Shown here piece after piece: positions 42,429 to 51,291 of a stretch of DNA of 64,000 bases. Where the stretch lies: NCBI GenBank assembly GCA_963703325.1, contig OY969805.1:3038001-3102000 (forward strand), in the 5' to 3' direction. The translations under genes and the position numbers were made by a program. The stretch is from Aquilonibacter sp963703325. Lineage in GTDB: Bacteria; Vulcanimicrobiota; Vulcanimicrobiia; Vulcanimicrobiales; Vulcanimicrobiaceae. Below the pieces are notes generated by a model that was not told where the DNA came from, ran no database searches, and saw only the letters and a program-made list of their open reading frames with translations. Numbering within the stretch: position 1 is the stretch's first letter; the number at the start of each line of letters is the position of its first letter.

Positions 42429-44056
42429 GTCTTGGCGACGACCGCGCTTGTCGCTAGATACTGGTGGACGAAGGCGATCGTCATGCTGCCCTCACCCACG
42501 CCGGCTGCCACGCGTTTGATCGAGTTCGCGCGCACGTCGCCGGCGGCGAAAATCCCCGGTACACTCGTCTCGAGCAGGTACGGATCGCGACTGAGCGGCC
42601 AACGCCCGTTTTGCTGCGTCTCACGACCCGTCATGATGTAACCGCGCGCATCGCGCTCGATGGCTTCGGGGAGCCACGACGTTTCCGCATCGGCACCGAT
42701 GAGAATGAACGCTGCATGTGCCGGAGTCGTCACCGTCTCGCTCTTGGCGCGATCGGCGATCGTGATGGCTTGGAGATTATCGTCACCATGTGCGCCGACG
42801 ATCTCTGAGTTGGTTTGCACGCGCACGTTGGCTTTCGTCTTGAGTTGTTCGATCAGATAGTGCGACATGCTGCTCGCCAGCGAATCGCCGCGAACCAGAA
42901 TGGTGACGGAATTCGCAAAGTTTGAGAAGTTCACCGCGGCTTGCCCCGCTGAGTTGCCGCCGCCGATGATGTAGACGTCATTCCCTAGGACATAACGTGC
43001 TTCGTCGGGCGCAACGCCGTAGTAAATGCCGCGTCCACGCAACCGATCGAGGTCCGGAACATCGAGTGTCCGCCACGATACTCCCGTCGCGAGCACGATC
43101 GTCTTCGCGCACACGACGTCGCCACCGTCGAGCGTGATTGCGTGCGTGTCCGGGTCGATTCGCTTCGCCGCTCGCGTCACGATGATCTCGGCGCCCATGC
43201 GGTTTGCCTGCTGCAGCGCGCGGCTTGCGAGCTGATCGCCCGAGATGCCGAACGGAAACCCAAGATAGTTCTCGATGCGCGATGAGGTGCCGGCCTGGCC
43301 ACCGGGCGCTTCGCACTCGATGAGGATCGTCAACAGGCCCTCTGACGCACCGTAGACCGCCGCGGCGAGTCCGGCCGGTCCGCCGCCGATGATCGCGACG
43401 TCATACATCGCGTCGCGCGGGAATACTGGAAGGCCAATCGCCACGGCCAGATCGCGAATCGACGGATTGTTCAACAATGACCCGTCGCGCAGACGAACGA
43501 TCGGTGCAGCCCTCGGATCGTCGGCATCGATCCAGTCGAAGTCGACCGAGTTGCGCTCCAAAAACGTGCGCAGTTCGTAGCCGGCCTCGTCCGCTTGACG
43601 CGCGATGACGGTGAGCGCCGGCGCTGCTGTCTCGGCCGCAATCTCCTCGAGACCTTCGACCCGATCCATCGCCGCGGTCTTCATATAGTCGAAGACATCC
43701 GGCGCTAATTCCGAGAGGACGCGAAACTCGCGAAGGTTGATGCGCATGACGCGCGCGGGCTCTGCCGCGCGAGAACTCACGAGGAATGGGGTGTCCAGAA
43801 TGACCGGAACCTCGCCGAACACTTCTCCGGTGGCGCGAACGCCAATGACGCGCTCGGCGCCGTCCACGAACTTCGTGACCTGGACGCTGCCTTCGACCGC
43901 GGCGAACACCGCGCGGTGCGTCTCACCCTCGTACACGACGTATTCGCCCGCGAGCAGCCGAATATCGGCGCTGGTTCGCGCCAAGAAGTCCAGAGCTTTG
44001 TCGTCAAGCCGGGAGAACAGTGGAATGTTCCGCACTTCATCTCGCGTAAACACCAA
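42425..44056 (-). CDS. Cyclic-nucleotide-binding / thioredoxin-reductase-like fusion
   Basis: A 543-residue fusion. A cNMP-binding domain (about 10-130: LLAGEYVVYEGETHRAVFAA, GEVFGEVPVILDTP) is followed by a short glutaredoxin-like segment without a CxxC (150-205) and an FAD/NAD(P)H oxidoreductase (215-540: VAIIGGGPAGLAAAVYGASE, ECEAPGGQAGTSSRIENYLG, VYIIGGGNSAGQAAVNFSNF, GIFAAGDVRANS). The redox CxxC of thioredoxin reductase is absent (AGTSS instead), as in other members of this cNMP-fused group. It probably transfers electrons to an unknown acceptor under control of cyclic nucleotide or another ligand. Confidence 0.9.
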   Translation of the reverse strand: MVFTRDEVRNIPLFSRLDDKALDFLARTSADIRLLAGEYVVYEGETHRAVFAAVEGSVQVTKFVDGAERVIGVRATGEVFGEVPVILDTPFLVSSRAAEPARVMRINLREFRVLSELAPDVFDYMKTAAMDRVEGLEEIAAETAAPALTVIARQADEAGYELRTFLERNSVDFDWIDADDPRAAPIVRLRDGSLLNNPSIRDLAVAIGLPVFPRDAMYDVAIIGGGPAGLAAAVYGASEGLLTILIECEAPGGQAGTSSRIENYLGFPFGISGDQLASRALQQANRMGAEIIVTRAAKRIDPDTHAITLDGGDVVCAKTIVLATGVSWRTLDVPDLDRLRGRGIYYGVAPDEARYVLGNDVYIIGGGNSAGQAAVNFSNFANSVTILVRGDSLASSMSHYLIEQLKTKANVRVQTNSEIVGAHGDDNLQAITIADRAKSETVTTPAHAAFILIGADAETSWLPEAIERDARGYIMTGRETQQNGRWPLSRDPYLLETSVPGIFAAGDVRANSIKRVAAGVGEGSMTIAFVHQYLATSAVVAKT

Positions 44057-44079
44057 AAAACAATTCCAGAACGCCCCAC

Positions 44080-44155
44080 ATTGTCATCCCGAGCGCAGCG
44101 AAGCACCCCTTTTGTCATCCCGAGCGTAGCGAACGAAGTGAGCGTACTCGAGGGA
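44080..44155 (+). repeat. Two class A repeats, one shortened and one with an enlarged middle
   Basis: 44080-44103 ends after GAGCGCAGCGAAG. 44112-44155 has the middle GCGAACGAAGTGAGCGTACTCG before AGGGA, so it is longer than the standard copy. Both lie upstream of the reductase start. Confidence 0.88.
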
Positions 44156-44212
44156 CCGCTTCTAACCTGCGCGGGCCTTCACCAGGCCGTCGCCGAAGCC
44201 GATAGGGTAGCA

Positions 44213-44731
44213 ATGGGCACTAACAGTGTGGGCCGGATTCAGGGGTTTGGGACGCCCGCGCAGACCAAGGGGCGCGCGGTATCGGCGACCGTTTCCGAGA
44301 CCATTCTTGAGCCCTCCGCGATCGCACTAACGCCGTCCGATCTCGCGCTGATCACGGCCGCCACCGGTGCACAGTTCCAGTCGACGCCGCAAGGGCTGCA
44401 GATGGTGCAGTGGCACAGTCCCGGCGTCCCGATCAACGGCGACGACTACGTCAACGCCCTCGCGACGGTGAAGGAAGATCTGAAAAAGCACGGCGACTTT
44501 GCGTCGCCGACGGCGGCAAGTGGGCTGGCGCTGGGCGAAGCCGAGTTCCGGTACGCAAAAAACTTCGCCAAAGCAATAACATCGACGCGCGTGGCAATCG
44601 GCCCGAACAAATCAATAACACCGCAGATGGTGATCGATGCCGCGAAGCAAGCAAATGCCGGCGGCGCAACCGTCCCCGAAGCGTACGTCGCCAACGCGAT
44701 CGGCTATCTCAACGGCATCGCACTGGCCTAA
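44213..44731 (+). CDS. Hypothetical protein, 172 residues
   Basis: ATG 44213 follows AGGGTAGCA at good spacing. The product (MGTNSVGRIQGFGTPAQTKG ... VKEDLKKHGDFASPTAASG ... EAYVANAIGYLNGIALA) is soluble, with no signal peptide or membrane helix. It has a short TPSDLALITAATGAQFQS segment and a helical second half. I recognise no domain. It is flanked on both sides by class A repeats and is divergent from the reductase gene. Confidence 0.65.
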   Translation: MGTNSVGRIQGFGTPAQTKGRAVSATVSETILEPSAIALTPSDLALITAATGAQFQSTPQGLQMVQWHSPGVPINGDDYVNALATVKEDLKKHGDFASPTAASGLALGEAEFRYAKNFAKAITSTRVAIGPNKSITPQMVIDAAKQANAGGATVPEAYVANAIGYLNGIALA

Positions 44732-44737
44732 ACCGCA

Positions 44738-44810
44738 CTTGTCATCCCGAGCGTAGCGCAGCGTAGTCGAGGGACCGAACCAACCTTGTCACCCTGAGCT
44801 TGTCGAAGGG
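44738..44810 (+). repeat. Class A repeat followed by class B repeat
   Basis: A full class A copy (44738-44774) and ten bases later a class B copy (44785-44810, CTTGTCACCCTGAGCTTGTC then GAAGGG). The class B copy supplies the stop codon and last residues of the minus-strand CMD gene. Confidence 0.9.
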
Positions 44811-45352
44811 TCGCCGGGAAATCGTGCACCGTACGGTTCTAGTGGCAGGTCCAAGTCTCGGCACAAAAAGCTGATGGTGTGGTAATAGCCGACCAGCGCA
44901 ATTGCCTCGAGAATCTGCGCATCGTCAAAATGCGCGTGAATGCGCTGCCACGTCGCCTCGTTGATCGTGTGGTGATCGACTAGATCGTCGACGAGCGCCA
45001 GTAACGCCTGCTCGGCAGGTTCCCAACAGGAGGCATCCGGTGGACCATTGACGATCGCCTCGACTTGTTCGGAACCGAATCCGACCCGCTCGGCAAAGAA
45101 TGTCGTGTGGACACCCCACTCGTATTCGCATTTCAGCCGTGCGGTTGTACGGTCGATCACGAGTTCACGTTGACGAAGGCTGAGCGGGCCTTTGTCAAGC
45201 AAGCCGCCCGCGAACATCTTTGAAAAAACGCGCGGGCTTCTCGCCAGAGTGCGAAACAGCAGCAACGGCTCCACGCCCGGCGGCGTCACGCGCGCCAGCG
45301 CCTCGGCGATGGCCGGATCGTAAGGGGGCTCGGCGGCTGATAAACGCGCCAT
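44789..45352 (-). CDS. Carboxymuconolactone-decarboxylase-like protein
   Basis: A 187-residue CMD/AhpD-fold protein: LSLRQRELVIDRTTARLKCE, then YEWGVHTTFFAERVGF with a single Cys and the conserved His (C-x6-H), DLVDHHTINEATW and HFDDAQILEAIALVGYYHTI. It lacks the AhpD CxxC pair, so peroxidase activity is doubtful. The last residues (GDPSTSSG and stop) are translated from the class B repeat on its antisense strand, so the natural C terminus was replaced. ATG 45352 has GGGGG about seven bases upstream. It is divergent from the tautomerase gene. Confidence 0.82.
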   Translation of the reverse strand: MARLSAAEPPYDPAIAEALARVTPPGVEPLLLFRTLARSPRVFSKMFAGGLLDKGPLSLRQRELVIDRTTARLKCEYEWGVHTTFFAERVGFGSEQVEAIVNGPPDASCWEPAEQALLALVDDLVDHHTINEATWQRIHAHFDDAQILEAIALVGYYHTISFLCRDLDLPLEPYGARFPGDPSTSSG

Positions 45353-45402
45353 GATTGCCCCCTTCCATAAGCAAAGTCCCATTCCCTGACGCAACTTGGC
45401 AT

Positions 45403-45445
45403 GGCAATTGGGTTTCTCACATCCTACCCGGCCAATTGGTTTCTC
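45403..45445. promoter_or_regulatory. Direct repeats in a divergent promoter region
   Basis: GCAATTGGGTTTCTC (about 45404-45418) and CCAATTGGTTTCTC (45432-45445) lie 28 bases apart between the divergent CMD and tautomerase starts. The core CAATTG is palindromic. They are plausible binding sites for a shared regulator. Confidence 0.45.
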
Positions 45446-45490
45446 GTCCGTCGCGGAATCAAAGAAGCCATGTGAACATGGAGATCAGAC

Positions 45491-45874
45491 GTGCCACTCA
45501 TTCGCGTTGACCTAGCCGGCGGCAAGCCCGCAACGTATCGGCAGACGATAGCCGATGTGATCTATCGCGCGATGCGCGAGACGATCAACGTGCCCGAGAA
45601 CGATCGCTTCGCGATCATCACCGAACATCCGCTCGAGGACTTCGTCGTAGATCGAACCTACCTCGGCATCGAGCGCAGCGACGCGTGCGTCATCATCTCG
45701 ATCACGTTGAACGAAGGCCGCACGCTCGAGCAAAAGAAGGCGTTCTAGCGTGCGATCGCCGACGGCCTGCAGCGCGAGATTGCATTGCGCCCCCAGGACG
45801 TCTTCATCAATCTTGTTGAGGTGAAGAAAGAAAACTGGTCGTTCGGAAACGGCGACGCGCAGTACGCGAGCTGA
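45491..45874 (+). pseudogene. Tautomerase-family protein interrupted by an in-frame TAG
   Basis: The frame from GTG 45491 starts MPLIRVDLAGGKPATYRQTI with Pro1 available after Met removal, as in 4-oxalocrotonate tautomerase relatives. It reads LEQKKAF and meets TAG at 45746-45748. The same frame continues RAIADGLQREIALRPQDVFI, then NLVEVKKENWSFGNGDAQYA and ends at TGA 45872-45874, which is the normal C-terminal half of this family, where Tyr is usual at the stop position. A single change from TAT or TAC explains it. As written, an 85-residue truncated product results. Confidence 0.85.
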
Positions 45875-45909
45875 GTCGGCCGTCTTGCGAATGGTGGACA
45901 ATCGATTAT

Positions 45910-47097
45910 TTAGTCAAACGTCTTCCAGTCGTATGGCGTCAGGCGCACGATCGCATCGTTCCATCCCAACCGATATGTTTTCCCGATGCCTTCTTCGTCG
46001 TTAAAGTCTTCACTGCTGATCGGCAACTTGTCTTTGGGGCGAAGATACGAGATCCTCGTCGCCGGCACTGATTGCATATATGCGGCGAACTGCGGATCGC
46101 CCTCAGCAGCGATTGCCGCGTCAGCGTTAGGAAGCTGCGCAAATGCACTTTTGGTCAGTGACTGAAAGTGCGCGGTCCGCATATCGATTTCGAGAATCTT
46201 TCGTCGCATTGTTGCGATCAAACCGAACATGATGGCAATAGCATTATCGTAGGTGCGCACCGGCTCGAATGGGGGATCCACCAAGATGACGTCGATCGCG
46301 CGCGCGACCGAATGGGAGATGCGTACCGACGAATTACTCGCCACGCCACCGTCGCAGTACTCGCACAGGTTCCCGTCAGGGCCTGGCAGCGGCACAGGAT
46401 CCCAGACGATCGGAATTGCCGCCGATGCAAAGAGCTGTTTGTGAAATAGGTCGAGGCTCGCTTCACGCACGACGGTTTGTGGACCCATGATCGCCTGAAT
46501 CACACGAACGATCGCATCATGAAATTGTGCCGGCGTGTCCTTCGCGCGCCGGTAGAAAAATTCTGTACGTTGCGCGGTCAGGTTGGTCACTGCCCACACG
46601 AAGGGGATAACTAACGGCCGCTCCGGATCGACTTGACCCGAGATAAAATCGAGCACCGGTTGCGAGTCGTACATTGCCACCTGATCGGTCGTCAGCGAGG
46701 CCATCCGCACCTTCGCTGCGAGCTGATCGAGCACGCCGCTGTGCGGGTCGGCGGATGCCGCAAATTGCGGTTTGAGCCGCAACAGCTTGGCTGCGCTCAC
46801 GCCGTACCACAGCTCGCGCAGCCGAGTGTATTGTCCGGTCGCGACCATCCAACCGTTGAGCGCACCTATCGATGTCCCGAATACCATTTGATACGGAGCG
46901 AGTGGTGCGCCGTCTGCGATACCGCGGGTAGCGACCCAACACCCGATTGCGCCCGCTTCGTACGCACCGTGCGCACCGCCACCACTTAGGACCAGCGTGC
47001 TCTCGAGCGGCATCAGCGCCATCCCGTTCGCACCAATCAAGAGTGGTGCAGTACCGGCCATCCCGAGCACCATCAAGAACTCGCGTCGCTTACTCAT
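45910..47097 (-). CDS. Patatin-like phospholipase with Tat-type signal
   Basis: A 395-residue patatin-domain lipid acyl hydrolase. The N-terminal MSKRREFLMVLGMAG has twin arginines in the Tat context RRxFLM, suggesting export of the folded protein. The oxyanion loop is LSGGGAHGAYEAGAI, the nucleophile motif is FGTSIGALNG (GxSxG), and the catalytic Asp is in EYCDGGVASNSS (DGG). All catalytic elements are intact. ATG 47097 is preferred over 47109 because it places the Tat motif at the N terminus. Likely a phospholipase or esterase acting in the periplasm. Confidence 0.88.
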   Translation of the reverse strand: MSKRREFLMVLGMAGTAPLLIGANGMALMPLESTLVLSGGGAHGAYEAGAIGCWVATRGIADGAPLAPYQMVFGTSIGALNGWMVATGQYTRLRELWYGVSAAKLLRLKPQFAASADPHSGVLDQLAAKVRMASLTTDQVAMYDSQPVLDFISGQVDPERPLVIPFVWAVTNLTAQRTEFFYRRAKDTPAQFHDAIVRVIQAIMGPQTVVREASLDLFHKQLFASAAIPIVWDPVPLPGPDGNLCEYCDGGVASNSSVRISHSVARAIDVILVDPPFEPVRTYDNAIAIMFGLIATMRRKILEIDMRTAHFQSLTKSAFAQLPNADAAIAAEGDPQFAAYMQSVPATRISYLRPKDKLPISSEDFNDEEGIGKTYRLGWNDAIVRLTPYDWKTFD

Positions 47098-47138
47098 CAC
47101 CCGTGTCACCCCCGACTTATCGACAACCTAACGATCGG

Positions 47139-49217
47139 TCACTGCAGCGCCGCCGTCGCGTTCTTGACCGCAGCGGTCATGCGCTCCACTGCCTTTGCCT
47201 TCCGCGCTTTATCTTTGCCGGAAAAGACGATCTCGGGAAAGCTGGTGAAGACGCGGTCGATCGTGTGATATGCCGACTGGAAGAGCAATCCGGCCGGCAT
47301 GTAGAACGCGTCGCGCGAGGCTTGCTCCTTGGCCGCAAGCTGCGTCATCGTCGCCGCGTCGCCCGCTGCTTCAGCCTTTTGCATCGCCACATCGGTTGCA
47401 TGTGCCGCGGCTTGGTACGCGACGAGCGCGTCGCGTAACTCGCTCAGCGTAACTTTTCCGTCGGTGGCCTCAAACGCCGCGAGCTGCAGCGGCATCAGAT
47501 CCTTGAGCAACTGCGTGGGGATCTCTTCGATGCGCAGCGGTGAGACGTCGGCGTTGGCCGCGCGCATCGCTTGAATGCCGGTCACTTGCGCGGTCACGAC
47601 CGCTTCTTGCATGCCCGGGTCGTAGGTGCGCAGGCCATCGAGGTTATCTTCGGCGGTGTGATGCGCGCCGAACGGCCCGTAGTACCCGTTCGACGTGCTC
47701 GGAACGCCGAGCATGTAGGCAAAGTTCTGATGGTCGGATCCACCGCCCATCGGGTTGAGCAAGGCTATCGTGCGCTGATCGCGCTTGCCCAACATCTGCG
47801 AGCTGTTGACTTGCGGCACGACATCGCAAATCTGTTGCATGAAGGCAAAGAGTCCGGGCGAGGCGCTCACGACGAACGGATCGCCGGTCGTCAACTGGTC
47901 GGTGTTGATGTATTGGAAGATCTTCTTGCGCAAGTCGGGACCGTTCTGATAGATCCACGCGGCCGAACCGAACAGCCCAAGTTCGTGACCGTCCCACGAA
48001 GCGATCTCGATCGTCCGTCTGGGTTTCCAGCCGGCTTTGGCGAGTTTTGCCAACGCGTCGGCATCTTGCAGCAGCACCGTTGTGCCGCTGCCCGGATCGA
48101 TCGCGCCGAAGGTCATCGCGTCGCGGTGGCTGCCGATGATCACGACCGAATCGGGATCGGTCGAGCCCTTCATGTCGCCGAAGACCACCCAAATCGTTTT
48201 CAGCTCGCGTTCGAATTTGGTATGGACGCGCGCGATTTCGTTGCCGCCGAAGTGCTGGGTGAATTCGAACATCGGGTGCCACGATTGCGGAACCGCTTTG
48301 CCGGTCATACCGACGAGCAGCGCGCGCGCCGTGCTCTGTGTGATGCTCAGTTCGGGCATCGTGGAATGCGGGATTTGATTCCACGTCTTGTGCGCCGCGC
48401 CGATCACCGGCGCGTGGCCGTCCATCGTCGGATCGCCTGGCGGGAACTGCATGAAGCCGCGCGGCGACATGCCGCTCATCCGTTCGGCCATGTTGCTATT
48501 TTTGAAGTTGCCGGCCGGCCACATCACGCCGCCGCCATAGCCTTGCGTTGCCGGATCCATGAATTCAAGGATGGCCACGACGCCGCGCTTGTTGAGTTCG
48601 TGGTAGGCGTTGTAGCTCGGATCCAGGGAGCGAATCCCGCCGCCGCCCGGGGCGCTTAAGCGCACGATCACGACCGCGCCCTTGAGGCTGACGTGCTGCG
48701 CATCGAGCTCGGCAATGTCGTCTTTGGATGCGGCATTCACGTAAACGACCGGTCCGGTGACCGTGCCGTCGCCGGATTCTTCGAGGAACGGTTGGCCCGC
48801 GAGTTGTTCCCAGTGGTTCGGATGCCCAGGCGTGCCTTCGAGAAGCGAGAAGTCGCGCCGTTGCGGCGAGACTAAACTCAAGCTCTGCTCGAGCGGCCCG
48901 GTGAACTCCACCTGATACTTTTGAATGCGCGTGACGAATCCGTCGCCCGCGAGCCGCTTCTGCAGGTAGAGTGCGGTCGCATAATCGGCAGCAGAGCCGG
49001 CGCGGTGCGGCACCGACGAAATGTGCCGCTCGATATCCATCGCGTTGGCGGCGCTGGGCACGGCCATCAGTTGTTGTTCGTACGAAAACTCCGTGCTCAC
49101 TGCCGGGCCGGCGGCCCAGCCAACCAGAGCCTGGTCCGAGCTGACCGTCGGCGTCGGGCCTGCTGCGGTCACCAAAACAGCGCAAAGCGCGCCAGAAAAA
49201 ATGCGGGCGTAATTCAT
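47139..49217 (-). CDS. M28-family metallopeptidase (glutamate carboxypeptidase II-like)
   Basis: A 692-residue secreted protein with a signal peptide (MNYARIFSGALCAVLVTAAG). A PA domain lies at about 150-330. The M28 catalytic domain has ligands H364 in GSHRDAMTFG, bridging D374 in AIDPGSGTTVL, E412 in DGHELGLFGS, D440 in YINTDQLT and a late His in GAHHTAEDN. The C-terminal dimerisation domain is like that of PSMA. Position 411, where the family has the catalytic-base Glu (EE pair), is His here, so activity may be altered. It probably processes peptides in the periplasm. No operon partner is evident. Confidence 0.88.
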   Translation of the reverse strand: MNYARIFSGALCAVLVTAAGPTPTVSSDQALVGWAAGPAVSTEFSYEQQLMAVPSAANAMDIERHISSVPHRAGSAADYATALYLQKRLAGDGFVTRIQKYQVEFTGPLEQSLSLVSPQRRDFSLLEGTPGHPNHWEQLAGQPFLEESGDGTVTGPVVYVNAASKDDIAELDAQHVSLKGAVVIVRLSAPGGGGIRSLDPSYNAYHELNKRGVVAILEFMDPATQGYGGGVMWPAGNFKNSNMAERMSGMSPRGFMQFPPGDPTMDGHAPVIGAAHKTWNQIPHSTMPELSITQSTARALLVGMTGKAVPQSWHPMFEFTQHFGGNEIARVHTKFERELKTIWVVFGDMKGSTDPDSVVIIGSHRDAMTFGAIDPGSGTTVLLQDADALAKLAKAGWKPRRTIEIASWDGHELGLFGSAAWIYQNGPDLRKKIFQYINTDQLTTGDPFVVSASPGLFAFMQQICDVVPQVNSSQMLGKRDQRTIALLNPMGGGSDHQNFAYMLGVPSTSNGYYGPFGAHHTAEDNLDGLRTYDPGMQEAVVTAQVTGIQAMRAANADVSPLRIEEIPTQLLKDLMPLQLAAFEATDGKVTLSELRDALVAYQAAAHATDVAMQKAEAAGDAATMTQLAAKEQASRDAFYMPAGLLFQSAYHTIDRVFTSFPEIVFSGKDKARKAKAVERMTAAVKNATAALQ

Positions 49218-49236
49218 GCGGTAGCGTTACCACAAT

Positions 49237-49364
49237 GTGTCACCCTGAGCCTGTCGAAGGGGCGCGCACCTTGTCATCCCAAGCGTAGCGCCTTGTCATC
49301 GCGAGCGTAGCGAAGCGTAGTCGAGGGACAGTCCGCACCTGTCACAACTGAGCTTATCGAAGGG
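49237..49364 (+). repeat. Cluster of class B, class A (partial), class A (full) and degenerate class B repeats
   Basis: In order: 49237-49262 class B; 49270-49290 truncated class A with CCCAAGCG; 49292-49328 full class A with one change (CATCGCGAGCG); 49339-49364 degenerate class B (ACAACTGAGCTTATCGAAGGG form). They fill most of the gene-free stretch 49218-49534. The remainder (49365-49534) holds no gene or structure I can identify and is AT-richer. Confidence 0.88.
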
Positions 49365-49534
49365 CGCTGTCGTCCGAGCAACGCTAAGTGCCCAGACCTT
49401 CGGCATGTGAGACATCGCGTCGCGATCTCGTAGTACTTATGGACTATATGTTACCAATTAGAAAGGTGAAGCGTTTGTAGTTCAGAAAGCCCTGCTTCAC
49501 TTACGGCACTTTCAAAGACGGTAGGTACTTGAAC

Positions 49535-50002
49535 ATGTCGCGCAGTACCGCATCTATTCTGGTCGGTATAATCGCTGCGTCAGCGTTTCCGATGCCTGTA
49601 TTGGCCGCTCTTGCTACCTCGACCGCAGCCTCTACCGTGACGCGAACCACGGTTCCAACTGTCTCACGTCCGATCTCTTCGATCACCGAACTCCGATCGA
49701 AAGCAATCACGAGCTGGGCGGTTAGTTTAACCGGCTCCAAGCCAATGCACCGCGTCGTTCGTTCCGGATCGATGGTTCAGGTGCACCTGGCGGGCGCGAC
49801 GTGTCCCTCAGTAAACAACGTTCGAACGAGTTCTCTTGCGGCTGCGGGCGCAGCAACCGCAGCCTACGTTTCCTGTACATCAACGAATAGCGATACGGTT
49901 TTGACTCTCCGCGTAGCCCAGAACCAAGAGATTCGGCTAGCACCCGAGGCCAGATCTCTCGCCATTACGGTCGAGCCTAACAAGGCCTCTCTGGTGGCGT
50001 GA
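49535..50002 (+). CDS. Secreted protein of unknown function (island gene 1)
   Basis: A 155-residue protein with a signal peptide (MSRSTASILVGIIAASAFPM then PVLAALA). The mature part is Ser/Thr/Val rich with two Cys (GATCPSVNNVRTSS; AYVSCTSTNS) and beta-like alternation (TVLTLRVAQNQEIRLA). ATG 49535 has GGTAGG upstream. Codon use is less GC-biased than in flanking genes. The stop overlaps the next start (GTGA). No family recognised. Confidence 0.6.
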   Translation: MSRSTASILVGIIAASAFPMPVLAALATSTAASTVTRTTVPTVSRPISSITELRSKAITSWAVSLTGSKPMHRVVRSGSMVQVHLAGATCPSVNNVRTSSLAAAGAATAAYVSCTSTNSDTVLTLRVAQNQEIRLAPEARSLAITVEPNKASLVA

Positions 50003-50625
50003 CATACTCGAGTGAAACATTGCACAATCCAATGAACGTCAGCCAATCCACTGCGGAATCAACAGCCGTGAGCTTCATCGATAATTCCTTCGGGATGCCG
50101 AGCGATGCCGTACTAGCCGACACGCTCTCACTTTACACACTGCAAACCAACGGAAGCTCGATTCTTACGGGCTACGAGTTCGTCTGGAATCACTCGAGCG
50201 GAAAAATCTATGGCGGCGATGCAATCAAGGTTGATGTCGAAGATAACCGCCACCCCACTACAATTTGCACGGAATGGACCTCTCCTGACCCGCCACTTAA
50301 ACCGATCTGTTTAGCTCACCAAACGACATACACCGACTACCCGAATGTCTCGTACGGTTACCGTTTGTGGCGATCGACTTCCTCGGCGGTTTCGGAGACC
50401 AGAACTGACTACCTGGCTGGGCAAAATACGATTGACGCCTACACTGCTTCTCTCGCGCTTCCGGTGCCAAGCAATGTTACCGGTTATCAACTCGGTTACT
50501 GGGTTACTCCGTTGACCCAGCCAACGGGGATCGCTGAACCTGCGTGGATCTACAATACGAGCGGCGGCCGGATCTACGCCGTCGACGCAGGATCAGGAGC
50601 ACTCCTTGGAACGGAGAGCCAGTGA
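49999..50625 (+). CDS. Hypothetical protein with repeated sheet motifs (island gene 2)
   Basis: A 208-residue protein from GTG 49999, coupled to gene 1. There is no classical signal peptide. Features are the start SQSTAESTAVSFIDNSFGM, GYEFVWNHSSGKIYGGDAIK and PAWIYNTSGGRIYAVDAGSG. The W-(N/Y)-x-S-(G/S)-G-(K/R)-I-Y motif occurs twice and recalls PepSY-type domains, which have a helix followed by a sheet. The PepSY relation is only a suggestion. The stop overlaps the next start (GTGA). Confidence 0.55.
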   Translation: MTYSSETLHNPMNVSQSTAESTAVSFIDNSFGMPSDAVLADTLSLYTLQTNGSSILTGYEFVWNHSSGKIYGGDAIKVDVEDNRHPTTICTEWTSPDPPLKPICLAHQTTYTDYPNVSYGYRLWRSTSSAVSETRTDYLAGQNTIDAYTASLALPVPSNVTGYQLGYWVTPLTQPTGIAEPAWIYNTSGGRIYAVDAGSGALLGTESQ

Positions 50626-51287
50626 GACTCTTGACGCCACTGGCGATGACGCTATGTGGGATGATCTGCTCAATCGCGACGGTTGGCGCAACGCCCCCTC
50701 CGAGCTCATCGTCAACCCCACAAGTGGATCTTGCAACGAACGTACGCGAACTCATCCGCGAGGCGAAAACATCCTCGGCTCTTAATACGCTCGCTGAACG
50801 CGGGACACGCATAGGAGGTTCATTTCAGGAGGCGCTGTTCCCCAAGGGCTACCAAACGTACCTCGTCCACGAACCCACGGAGCCGCTACCGTTCGCTATA
50901 GTCACTACTCCGACCCACAGCAGCTTTCTGGTCTACTCGCCAGACTTCTTCAGGAACGTTTCGCAGACGCCAGATCAGTGGCTCGCCCGGGTAGCTATTA
51001 CGTTGGCTCCCGAACTCCGAGGTTATCAAGAGCACGTCCTTCGAAACGGTGTGGTGTACAGCGCTTCTGGTAAGCCAACTCTCGTGTTTCTCATTTCAGA
51101 AGGTCCGCCATCCGGATCGCATCACGCCAGCTATCGCTCTAGCCTACTGATATTTCCACCAGGCGTAACGGCTCTTACGCTCGACGCCCCATGTGAGTGG
51201 TGGACGGTGACGTCGCCCCCCAATTGGCCCAAGAGATTGAACCCGCGCGATTGCATCCCAACATGGACTGCAGTTCCGCATACTTAG
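50622..51287 (+). CDS. Secreted protein of unknown function, duplicated downstream (island gene 3)
   Basis: A 221-residue protein from GTG 50622 (VRLLTPLAMTLCGMICSIAT signal), overlapping gene 2 by four bases. The mature domain has FPKGYQTYLVHEPTEPLPFA, HSSFLVYSPDFF, VLRNGVVYSASGKPTLVFLI and the C-terminal block LIFPPGVTALTLDAPCEWWT with a Cys pair completed by NPRDCIPTW. The next gene is its paralog with a different N terminus. No known family recognised. An outer-membrane or secretin-associated role is possible from context. Confidence 0.65.
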   Translation: MRLLTPLAMTLCGMICSIATVGATPPPSSSSTPQVDLATNVRELIREAKTSSALNTLAERGTRIGGSFQEALFPKGYQTYLVHEPTEPLPFAIVTTPTHSSFLVYSPDFFRNVSQTPDQWLARVAITLAPELRGYQEHVLRNGVVYSASGKPTLVFLISEGPPSGSHHASYRSSLLIFPPGVTALTLDAPCEWWTVTSPPNWPKRLNPRDCIPTWTAVPHT

Positions 51288-51291
51288 CGTC

